64,000 bases of DNA, taken from positions 6,324,001-6,388,000 of the forward strand of contig CP075496.1 of assembly GCA_021613535.1 (NCBI GenBank), in the 5' to 3' direction. Of the stretch, positions 11,872-22,366 are shown piece by piece. The translations under genes and the position numbers were made by a program. Positions within the stretch are counted from its first letter, which is position 1. The number at the start of each line of letters is the position of its first letter. The DNA comes from Adineta vaga (lineage: Eukaryota > Rotifera). A model generated the notes under the pieces. That model did not search any database and was not told where the DNA came from. It was given only the letters and a program-made list of their open reading frames with translations.

Positions 11872-13145
11872 TTAATTTGATTTGAGAAAGTTTAAAAACT
11901 GTCCAACGTCTTTAACACAATAGCTGGGTAAAAGATCTCGTTCTTTTGTTTGTTGTTCAACACCTTGTTTAAGACTATCTAAATATGTCTCGCTAGTTGC
12001 ACCACTAAAAACAAGTAATGTTGTTGCACCTTGTCGATTACCAAATGCGATATCGGTTTCAACGCTTGAAATAGAAAAATGTATTCTTTTAAAAAGATCT
12101 ATTTCATCTGTCATGGATCTTACCGATCACCAATCATGACTGTTCGTTTTGGATCAACTTCTGGAAATGCTAAACGAATAGCATCAAACATAGGTGCATG
12201 TGGTTTGCCAAGTATTGTCGGTGTACGACATGATGCAGTCGCTACTGAAGCTAAGATTGTGCCCGCACCTATATTTTCAAGAATGAACTAAATAGTATTT
12301 TCAATTTAAACTAATTACCAGGCATAACAACTTCATCACTTTGTGGAAGACTAGCATCATCGTTCGTTGCTAAGAAGAGAACATTTGGTCGATTGAGATA
12401 AGTTGCTGCTTTGAGAATTTTAATATAACTAATGTGAAGATCAAGAGCAGATATAACACAATCTACCTGTATAAGAAATAAAATATTATATAAAATATAT
12501 TTCTTTTTCTTTAATAAAAATATACATTTGAATCCAAATTAAGTTTATCGGTTTTAACAGCAGTCGCATCAGAAGCTAATGGATCAGGCTAAATGATAAA
12601 AATACTAACTTTCTTTCGATTTATATTTCATCATACTTACACCAATACCACCACAAATCTCGAAACCTTCTCGTCCTAATTCATGTACCATTGATTGCAT
12701 TCCAAGAACATAACATCTTCCTTTGAAATTAATCGATTTCAAATGTTGTGCTGTAAGCCATGCCGTACAAATAATTTGTTCCTAATCAAAATAAAAACAT
12801 CTTTCTTCTCTCAATTCGTACTCTGAATTTATCCTACAGGTTTTGCTTTATAACCAATTTCATTGAAACGTTTAGCATAATCATCTTGTGTTTTAGTTGA
12901 ATTATTTGTAACAAAAAATAATTCTTTACCCTAAATACAGAACAGAAAAATCGTTTTAGAATTGTATAATCAAGTGTAATTCATACTTGTTCAGTTAAAT
13001 AATTTAATAATTCAACAGCACCGGGAAAGATTTCAGGAAAATTCCAAAGAACACCATCACAATCGAACAAAAAAGTATCATGATTATTCAATAATGATTT
13101 CGAATGAGCTTCTGTTAAACGCGTGCAAAGTTCATTTGTTGCCAT
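11872..13145 (-). CDS. PGP: HAD phosphatase, phosphoglycolate phosphatase / chronophin type
   Basis: Seven exons (12987-13145, 12838-12930, 12641-12781, 12526-12588, 12319-12466, 12124-12268, 11872-12064) give 313 residues; human PGP has 321 and PDXP 296. Motif I is FLFDCDGVLW (nucleophile and acid/base Asp), motif II FVTNNS, the motif III lysine lies in LGKPHAPMF, and motif IV is GDRVETDIAFGN. This is the C2-capped subfamily that removes toxic side products such as 2-phosphoglycolate or dephosphorylates pyridoxal 5'-phosphate; sequence alone does not decide the substrate. An acceptor-like TTGTAG abuts the ATG directly (AG at 13146-13147). Divergent from the globin gene. Confidence 0.93.
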
Positions 13146-13693
13146 CTACAATATTCATGAAAAGGTAACAAATCGTATAGTCTTTTATATGATGTTGAAC
13201 TATCTCATTAATTTATTTATCTTTCTTATTTTATATTATTTGTTCTTTTCATTTACATTTTTCATGCAATAAGATCTATAGTCAGTTGAAACTTTGAATT
13301 TTTTCATGTCATAAATTTAATCCTTTTACTACAGATACCTGCCTCTCTCTATTTTAAGATTCTATCATAAAAACATAGTTGCATATTCCTTTTACAGCGA
13401 TTTTTATTCAAAAACAATCATAGTATTTTAACTAAGTAAATGGTCTAATGTAATCATGTTCTCAGCTTTATATTACTCCTTATCTATTAAATTTCGATCT
13501 AATTTATCAAAAAAATATTTCGTATCGGAAGCAAAATATTTCTTCAAACTATAAATTATATGATAGCTCTTAAGAACTCTCGATCTCTTTGGATACAATC
13601 AGTAACCATAAAATTCCCTGCATCTCTCCTACATTCTTTTAAATAGTCTACAAACCACTAAACGAAAAAAGTACAAGTCATTCATTACTAATC
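13146..13693. other. Divergent intergenic region, PGP / globin
   Basis: About 550 bp of AT-rich sequence between divergent starts, likely a shared promoter region. Nothing else was recognised. Confidence 0.45.
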
Positions 13694-14358
13694 ATGGGTT
13701 GTGGAAGTTCATCTGTTGCTTCGAGAAAACCATCAATATCCGAACCAAGTTCAGCTGTTACCGATTTTATTGTTTTAGCTCGTCAAGTCAAACAAACCTG
13801 GCCGGATGTAAAAAAAATTGATAGTCTAGGAGCGAAGACCTTTGCTTAGTAAGTGATATGAAATTTTTTTTCTAAAAAAAATCACTACCTACAAAACAGC
13901 TGCATTTTCTTCTCACTAGTTTATTACACAAATATCCTCAATACAAATCATTCTATCATGTACCTGAAGCATACAAAAGTGAAGCTGATTTACTTAATGC
14001 TGAAGAAGTAAAACAAGCAGGAGAACAATTTATTGATTGGTATTCAGATATCATCGAGCATAGTGATACACAGTTTAATGAAAAACTACGTGAAAAAGCT
14101 ATCGAATTGAATAATCAAGGTGTCCGTATAAATCAAGTGAAAGTAATTACTTAAGGGACATTTAGAATGAGGTGTTATTTAGGTATTTTTTTTCTCGTTT
14201 TCTAGTATTATGGTGACAGTCTTGTTCATGTGATTAGTTACGAACTACAAAATGATCTAACGATTGAAGAAAAACGAGCATGGCAATCATTCTGTAATCA
14301 AGTTTCAAATGGTTTAACTATGGAATTAACTAAATTTCCGAGAAAATCAATCGTTTAA
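13694..14358 (+). CDS. Globin-fold protein lacking heme-site histidines, predicted acylated
   Basis: Three exons (13694-13848, 13920-14142, 14206-14358) give 176 residues. The globin pattern is clear: A-helix W in VKQTWPDV, B/C region LLHKYPQYKSFY with the CD1 Phe, E-helix EEVKQAGEQFI, F/G region LNNQGVRINQVKYYGDSLVH, and H-helix RAWQSFCNQVSNGL. Gap-free alignment to the myoglobin/neuroglobin E and F helices puts Ala at distal E7 and Leu at proximal F8, so ordinary heme ligation looks impossible. The N-terminus MGCGSS fits myristoylation plus palmitoylation, as in globin X. Introns sit in the B and F/G regions. Convergent with the metalloprotease gene, 3' ends about 110 bp apart. Confidence 0.85.
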
Positions 14359-14466
14359 AAAAAAACAAAAGAAAAACATTCCACGATTTCCTTTAACTTA
14401 TCTATTAAAGGAGAGAAAAAAATCCCAAAAAAACGTAGAAGATTAATTTTATTTTGTTTCTTTTGA

Positions 14467-17417
14467 TTACAATAAATTCTGAAGAAAACCGCGAAGAAGA
14501 AGAGAGATAAAAAATATCGATCGTATTTGTGCATATAATTGAACGCTTGTATCTGACATGAATTGTTCATTATCTTTTTGTAATTTTGAACAAAGATTTT
14601 CTAAAGCTCGATGAGTATTTAATTGTTCTTTTCTTTGTCGAATTTTCACTGATGGACATTGAAAATTATTCTAGAAGGAAATCATTGATTCTTTCTTTTT
14701 TTTTATTAAGTAAAAATATTATCACTAACTTGCGAACCACATATAATCTGACAATCAGGACAGATAATTGAGCCAATATAAATCGAACTGTATTCGCCAG
14801 TGACAATAGTTAGATTTTGACCTGAATATTCACAAAGATATTTTTCTTGTCCAATATGAACATAAACTCCTTGAGATGGTACACATTCAAACTAAAAGAA
14901 AAGATATAAAAAAAACTGAATAGGAAAAGGAGCGTATATGATATGTAGAGACTTGATAACATCCAGCAGTTTGTGGTGAGATACGACGTTTTCGGCGACA
15001 TAGATCAATATATTGTTCCCATGTTGAACCATGATCGAAACATTTTGATTCTGATGTATATTTTTCCAGAGCATAATTTTCTGTATCTAAAAACAGAAGA
15101 AAATCTATGAATAGAAATTCATTTCTGATTTTAATTTACTTGGCGGTTGATTTTCAGATCGATAACAACGAGAATCACGATTTGTACTTCTGTAAGTTAA
15201 TTCTTGATTGTATGGACAATAATCTGCCAACATCACATGTCCACCATAACGTGCAAGTTCATTTTGATCGGTAATATTTGGAAGAGAATCAAAAAGCTAA
15301 GAAAACTCAATTTTTAACTCTCAACATATTCATTATTCTCACTTGATATTCCGCAGGTAACGCTGTAGAATATTCCACCAGATTACACATTACTATTTTA
15401 TCATATGTATAAGCACATATACGTTTCGCCTGATTAGGTTTTGGTGATGATATACAAAATGGATAAGGACTTTCTTTTCTACAGTAGATTTGAAAAAAAA
15501 AGAGTTATTTTATATACTCGTTTGCTTATCTTACTGTTCAAGTTTCGTATCAATCCATTGTTTACAACTTGTTTTTACAAAATCACAGCCAAGATGTCGA
15601 CCCCAAAGAAGAGGTTTACCATATTCATAAGAAACATCATACCATCTATTTCATTAATAAAAGAATACGATAATATTTTGTCTTATTCATCTGATTGAAT
15701 TAACTATAATACTTACCCACTATCTTCTAATAGAGCTAATGTTAAATTTGATATCACTGATTCTTGAGTATATGTTCCGGTCATTATTTCATGCTAATAG
15801 AAAGTAAAATATTTGTAAATGTTACTCTATATAAGATTAACTTACTTCAAACAATCGCTTTTCCCAATGTGTTAACGCTGTACCTGTACTGCCTTGATCT
15901 TCAAGTTCAGCACCTTCTAATGTTGAGCAAGCAAAATGTTCACGTACAACAGTCTGAAAAGAAGATTCATCATCAATAGATCTTGATAATTTTTTCGATT
16001 TACTTGAACTTTTGGTGTGACTAACATTGATATTTTTTTATCAATGGTTCCACCACGAATTTTCCAATCAGTTCTTATCATCTGTTTCACGACATTCTCA
16101 CTCGGTGTATAAACTTGTAATCTAAAAATAAAACAAGAATTCTTCAACGTCAGATACATAGAGAGATAAAGTTATTACCGTTCATCATAATTTTTCGGCC
16201 ATCGTGTAGCAGGATCACGTTCTGTCAACGGTTCTCCTTTACTGTTTCGAAAGAATGCGAAAAGACCCGAAGAGAATACCTAAGTAATACAAAACAATCG
16301 ATCATTTCTAAAACAATTTTCAAACTTAAAATTTCAACTCACTAATGTATGTAGAATTTCATGTTTGATTGTACTAACAAGACGATCAAAATCAATCCAA
16401 TTACGTTCATCTTTCAGACGTCTAGGACATACATTGATATTTCCAGCAATTGGTCTACAAAGAAAGGTTTCATTTTAATTGATTCAAGTCAATTCGTTCG
16501 TATGAACGGTTGCATGAGTTATAAATAATCTATACAGCAGTTAAAAAGCAAAATAATCAGTAAGACTATTACTCATTCTGTATACATATATATATATATA
16601 TCTATTACATGAAATGTAATTGAATTGAATTCCATTAATGGATACTATTATCTTGTAAAATAGTTGAATAGAACACTGAAGTAAATTAAATAGTTTATCT
16701 ACCTATCTCGATCAGGTTCTAATTGACAAAAAGATGCTGTAGCTAAAGTATCCGCTGGTTGACATCGATTTGTTTCTAATGCTGAGACATATAAAATAAA
16801 TTCGGCAGCAACACCTTCACCTTTCGTTCCAGTACGATCACATTTTTTCTCTTTATTACATACATGACATTGTTGTAAATGTTCATTTGGTACTGTTATA
16901 TCTCCACATTGTGTTACATCTAAACATTCATCGGAACAATAATGTATTGTATAATCATTTTCAACAATAAACATTTTTCTTGATGGACATTGTCTAACCA
17001 AAATTAAAGAAGAAAAATGACAACGAACATGACTTTTCTTTTGTCACATACCTGGTTAATCGAATTCGATCATTGAGCTTATATTTTGGTCGAATTGTTT
17101 TACTCCAATAATTCACAGCTGTTTCAACAGCTGTTTTGATCAACTTTTGTTCATCTTCAAATAATCTAGATTAGAGGAAAAAAAATCTTTTTATAGAAAT
17201 TACTTCAAGTTCATATTTACTTTTTTACACTAATATCATAATGAATATGTATTTGAAAGATATCTGACGTTACACGTCGTTTAACTCGTTCATATTTTGA
17301 ATATGAATCTGTATTTATATAACTATATTGTAATTGATTTCGATTAGGAGATAAATGTATTGATGAAAAACTTGTAGGAATAATCATTAAGAAAAAAAAT
17401 AAGAAACGACATGACAT
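14467..17417 (-). CDS. LMLN: Leishmanolysin-like metallopeptidase (M8, invadolysin)
   Basis: Fourteen short exons join in phase to 673 residues; human LMLN is of similar size. The start is ATG 17417, giving an N-terminal signal peptide ([13 protein letters not shown]). The zinc site is KHEILHTL (HExxH), with the distant third His in the [17 protein letters not shown] region, as in M8 enzymes. Further family marks are [15 protein letters not shown] and [10 protein letters not shown], and many Cys. The C-terminus ends in a hydrophobic segment ([10 protein letters not shown]) that could support membrane anchoring. Invadolysin acts in cell migration, division and lipid droplets. The gene begins 77 bp after the O-methyltransferase stop on the same strand, with an acceptor-like TTTATAG (AG at 17454-17455) in the gap. 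Confidence 0.93.
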
Positions 17418-17494
17418 AATCGATGTCTGATTCGAAAACAAAAATAAAAAGATCTATAAAGGAAAAAAAGAACAAAGTAAATGTTAAATTTCGT

Positions 17495-18524
17495 CTATTT
17501 TTTTCGACAAAATGTTGTTCCATCGCCCAATCTCAAAAAACTAATATCAACACGTGAATCATTTTTAACTATATCGTTTGTTTGACGAATACCGATCGTT
17601 TCTGGTGTTGTATCGTTTTGATCAATAACGCGACCATTCCATAATGTATTGTCAATGGCAATTAAACCATTTGGACGAATTAATTGAACTGCTAATTCAT
17701 AGTATTCCGGATAATTTGCTTTATCAGCATCGATAAAGATAAAATCAAATGAATTTCCACCTTCTTTCTCAAGTAATTCTTTTAACAAATCTAATCCTGA
17801 ACGAATTTGTAATTTTATTTTATTACTAACACCAGCTTTAATCCAAATATCTTTACGAACATATTCATCTGATATATCACATGTGATTAATTCACCATCC
17901 GATGGAAGTGCCAAAGCAATCGTAAGTGATGTATAACCAGTAAATGTTCCAATTTCAACTAGAAAGAAGTAAATATGAGTTGAGGAATGATTGAAATTGT
18001 TCTCTATTCGCTTGCTAAATATATGTGAGAGTATGAAAATATTTCCAATGGTATTTTTTATAGATTGAAAAATATTATGAAAGAAACCGCATGTTCTTTT
18101 TGTTTTTGTTATCGCTCGTGAAGAGAGAAGAATGTTTGTACAATGTTAGATAAGTTTCTGTTTATTGCGGTTATGTTAAACAAGAGGCAGATAATGTCTA
18201 GTCTGTATTTATTACGTCCCAACGGTATCATTTTTAGACTATGTTAACATACTTGCTCGTTTGGCATTCATCAATTGAATAAGAACTTGAAAAAACTGTG
18301 CTTCATCTGTTGAACCTATCCATGGTTGAATTTTTTCTAAAACATATTCATAAGTCGACTATAAGATCACAATATTGTAATAAACCTGGTAAATTTTTCA
18401 GATCTTCCAAAAGTTCAAGTTGTTCAGATGTATAACGAAGTGAATGTTCAAAAATGTATCGATCAATCGGATCTTTTGAATGTAATGATTTTGTTGACAA
18501 TAGATTACCCAAAATTGTTGACAT
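17495..18524 (-). CDS. SAM-dependent O-methyltransferase, caffeoyl-CoA/COMTD1 type
   Basis: Three exons (18386-18524, 18253-18336, 17495-17958) give 228 residues, the usual size for class I (methyltransf_3) enzymes. The SAM loop is IEIGTFTGYTS, the metal-binding aspartate lies in FIFIDADKANY, and DNTLWNGRV matches the conserved DNVLW-G segment. The first intron is read from GTTTATT to TTTTAG at 18337, which keeps the frame; a nearer AG would not. These enzymes methylate catechol-like hydroxyls with Mg2+. The natural substrate cannot be predicted. COMTD1 is the closest animal group; a bacterial-type origin cannot be excluded, although introns show it is a resident gene. Confidence 0.88.
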
Positions 18525-19601
18525 TATAAATCAATAGCAGATTCGAATTCGAATAGTACCACATATCGAATGCACTTTATTCATTTATATATGATCGAAA
18601 TCGAATTTACGAAGAACAATTTTCTTCTTGAATAGTAGAAGAAAATCAATCATAATATATAATTACGATTACGATTCTTCTGATCTTTTGTATTCATAGT
18701 CATGACTAGGTATAATATTTATATAACTCGATGTCCTTTTACCTGATTTAGTCATTCTTTTTTTTGTTTGTTTCAAACGATTCTAAGCCATTGGTAATGT
18801 TAGTTAACCAATCAGAAGAAAATTGTCCAAACAAACATACATGAAGTGAAAGCTGAAAGGAAGTATTCTTTATAATTTTCTAAAGAATCTATTCGTATAA
18901 TTATATGCTTTAGAAGAATTGGTTACTTTTGTTATTGTCAAAATAACCACGATAACAATTACAGGTACATCAATTATTTATACGAAAACAATCTATTGAG
19001 TGAACAACTAATTAGCTAGATGATACTGATATCATTTCAATAATGAATAGAAATAAAATATTAGTTATGTGTTACATCATAGTATTTGGCTAGATTGGTT
19101 TCGTTCAGTTTAGGTTTGAAGGCATATGTGACAATGGATACATCATTCTAACAAGCAACTATGAAATTTTAATGTTCAATATCGTGTTACAATAGAGATT
19201 AGGAGAAGTCTTTATATATACTAAAGCTTCATCGAAAGATGGCTATAAAAAGAACAGCTATATATAATTCAGAGACTTTTGAATTGAATACTCGACTTCC
19301 AGCGGCATCTGGTCTATAGAATGAAAATTTTAATTAAAAGTCATCAATTATTGCTAAAAGACAATCGAATAATTAAATTCAAAGTTATGATCTAAAATGT
19401 CAAACTAAACATTGAAAAATATTTCTGATTGGTTTATAGAAATGACTTCCTAGCCACGTACTACTTCTCCCAATCCCAATTTTTGATTGATTTTTCCTTA
19501 TCCCCATCTGTGTACCATATGATGCCTTATATGTGTTACCTTTCTAATAACTATTCATCGTTTTAGATAAGCATTCAAGGACTCTCAATTGTGTTCATCA
19601 A
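18525..19601. other. Divergent intergenic region, O-methyltransferase / KDEL receptor
   Basis: About 1.1 kb, AT-rich, probably holding both promoters. An acceptor-like CGTTTTAG ends about 35 nt upstream of the KDELR ATG. No coding frame or RNA gene was recognised. Confidence 0.45.
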
Positions 19602-20418
19602 ATGAATATCTTTCGTCTATTAGGAGATTTTTCTCATCTAGGAGCTATTTTTATTCTTCTATTAAAAATTTGGACAACTCGTTCATGCGCTGGTTGGTAG
19701 ACTATGTCACTTGTTTTTTGTAAATCTTCTTTCTTATTTCTCTTTAGGTGTATCCGGTAAAAGTGTTTTGCTCTATGCAATCATTTTTACATGTCGTTAT
19801 TTGGATTTATTGGTTCATTATGTTAGTTTATATAATTCGATAATGAAAATCATTTATCTTGTAGCAACTTATTTTACATTGTATTTAATTTATGTTAAAT
19901 TTAAATCAACATATCATCGTAGTCATGATTCATTTCGAATTGAATTATTAATTTTACCATCTGCTGCTTTAGCATTTCTATGGAATCATGAATTTTCTGT
20001 CTTAGAAGTATGAAAATAATCAATAAAAAACGATGAATTGATTGATCGATTAATTAATTTCATTTAGGTTCTTTGGACATTTTCAATTTATCTTGAATCA
20101 GTTGCCATTCTTCCTCAATTGTATATGGTTAGTAAAACAGGTCAAGCAGAAATCATTACAAGTCATTATTTATTTGCATTGGGCATCTATCGATTTTTTT
20201 ACATTCTCAATTGGATCTATCGTTATTATATGGAAAATTTTCTCGATTGGATATCGATTATCTCTGGAATTATTCAAACCATTCTTTATTGTGATTTTTT
20301 CTATCTTTATATAACAAAAGGTAAAACTATTTGAAAGGATTTTTTATTATCATAATGTCAGAATATTCTTTATTTAGTTATTCGTCGTAAAGGAACTGGT
20401 ATTAGTGAAACAATCTGA
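19602..20418 (+). CDS. KDELR: ER lumen protein-retaining receptor (KDEL receptor)
   Basis: Four exons (19602-19692, 19748-20007, 20068-20320, 20378-20418) give 214 residues; human KDELR proteins have 212. The seven-helix receptor returns KDEL-tailed chaperones from Golgi to ER in COPI vesicles. Conserved marks: [56 protein letters not shown], and a lysine/arginine-containing cytosolic tail (ITKVIRRKG). After the TGA at 20416-20418 the same frame stays open to 20550 and encodes a hydrophobic stretch. Without readthrough the protein has the expected family length. Confidence 0.95.
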
Positions 20419-20550
20419 AGAGAATTCGTTATTTCAATCCAATCGACTATTTTACTTTATGGTTATTTGTTTGTTTTTCTTATTCAATTATTGTTATCAT
20501 ATGTTCTTTTCAAAGATAAACCACAAAGTCCGACAAATAGAATCAGTTAA
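20419..20550 (+). other. Open in-frame extension after the KDEL receptor stop
   Basis: The 43 codons after the receptor's TGA are open in the same frame and end with TAA at 20548-20550. They encode a hydrophobic stretch (STILLYGYLFVFLIQLLLSY) followed by a polar tail. T-rich DNA readily encodes hydrophobic residues by chance, so this may be ordinary 3' UTR. Readthrough, an alternative final exon, or a decayed membrane segment are the other options. Confidence 0.3.
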
Positions 20551-20726
20551 CCAAGCTTAAATAGTTATGATATTTTCTTGTTTGTGTGCATCGTGTTGTT
20601 GTTTTTCTATGCTATTCACTTAAACTCTTGAATATTTCTATATATTTTAGTTAGATAAACGAATGACTTTGAAAATTTGAGTATGACATTATGATTTCAG
20701 TATCAATAAATTCTTCTCATTGTTTT

Positions 20727-22366
20727 TCAAATCGTTCGTTCTAAATCAGTTTGAATACTAGAATCTTCCATTTTTGTTGGTCTTTGTAAACTCAGAAAAT
20801 GTTCAATATCATTTGCTAAATTTTGATCAACATTGGAGAAATTTTCTATTGCTCTTTTACATATGAATTGTTGAGTTAAGGCTAAACTTTTAGCTAAATT
20901 TCTTGCTAACATTATTCGTTCATCTGGACTTAAAATTTGTCGATAGAATGTTTGTGCTTGAGAAAACTCATCTGTTTCATTTGAACATTCGTATCGTGCA
21001 GCATTTCCTTCCACAGAATAAATTGATTCTTTAAAACGATAAGATGTCGTTGCACCATGAAAACTATTCGGAAAATAATTAGGCGCACCATTTTGATTAT
21101 TTAAACACATATATCCATTACGATGATTATTTGCAGTGGGATTTAATGGACGATTTACAGGTAATTGAGCATAATTTTTACCAAGACGGTAACGTTGCGC
21201 ATCCGAATAAGCAAAGACACGTGCTTGTAACATTTTATCCGAAGATAATTCAATGCCAGGAATGAGATTTGCTGGTGAAAAAGCTAATTGTTCAACTTCT
21301 GAAAAATGATTCGTTGGTAAACGATTTAATGTAATGGTACCTAAAGCAATCAATGGATAATAAGCTTTCGGCCAGATTTTTGTTGTATCAAAAGGATCAA
21401 ATGATACGCTTTTCATTTCCTGTTCATTCATTTGTTGTATACATACTGTCCATGATGGCAATTCTTTATTAATACAAATTGCATTGTATAAATCACGTGT
21501 AGCATAATCACTATCCATACCAGCTAAGACAAATGCTTTTGTTGGATCAATTGAACTTATACCTTGATTAGATTTAACATGAAAACGTACATAAGATATT
21601 TTATCATCACGAGATATAAATTTGTAAGTATTAACAGAGTAACCATTCATATAACGATAACCATTCGTTATTCCACGATGACTATAGAGTAAAATCTAAA
21701 AAAAAAAGAATTTCATCGATAGTTCTAAGCGGAAATAAATGAATATTGACTTACTAAACAATGTGTTGTTTCTGGTCTTAATGTTAAAAAATCCCAGTAT
21801 GCATCATAATCAAAAAGATTCGTCACAGGATTTCGTTTTTGTGAATGTACAAGTGATGGATAAAGAATTGGATCACGAATAAAGAAAATTGGTAGATGAT
21901 TACAAATTAAATCGAAATTTCCACAATCTGTATAGAATTTAATTGACATTCCACGTATATCACGAACGGTATCTGCACTGCCTAATTCGCTATTCAAACG
22001 AGAAAATCTTATTGCGATTGGTGTTTGTTTATTTCGTGTGTCAAGAAAATGTGCTCGCGTAAATGTTGAACCTAAGTCAGTTGTACATTGAAAAACTCCA
22101 AATGCGCCTGAACCTTTAGCATATGCACAACGTTCAGGAATTTTTTCTTCATTAAATTGACCAATTTCATCAAGTAAACAAGTATCTTGTAGGAGTATTG
22201 GACCACGTGATCCGGCAGTTAACGAATAAACTTTATCGCCAATAGGCATTCCTGATAAACTCGTCATGAGAGTAGGTTCATTATTGGAACGATAGGATTG
22301 TAACTGATTAGCTGAAACATCACGATTGAACACAGATAATGCTTCATTTGATGTGTATGAAGACAT
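20727..22366 (-). CDS. Catalase-family protein lacking the catalytic histidine
   Basis: Two exons (21755-22366, 20727-21695) give 526 residues from ATG 22366 (human catalase 527); an upstream TTG at 22417 is not a likely start. Most of the family is intact: RFSRLNSELGSADTVRD, FFIRDPILYPSLVHSQKRNP, YRYMNGY, WPKAYYPLI, and the proximal heme tyrosine in RVFAYSDAQRYRLG. The distal-site motif that normally reads VVHAKGAGAFG reads CAYAKGSGAFG, so the essential His (human His75) is Tyr at residue 82 (codon 22121-22123). True catalase activity is therefore doubtful. The C-terminus (ERTI) lacks a typical peroxisomal SKL. The frame is otherwise undamaged, which argues for a retained, altered function rather than a pseudogene. 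Confidence 0.92.

Noticed and set aside
16585-16602. TA repeat as a possible element end or origin
   Set aside because: A short microsatellite inside an intron of the M8 protease gene; no flanking structure.
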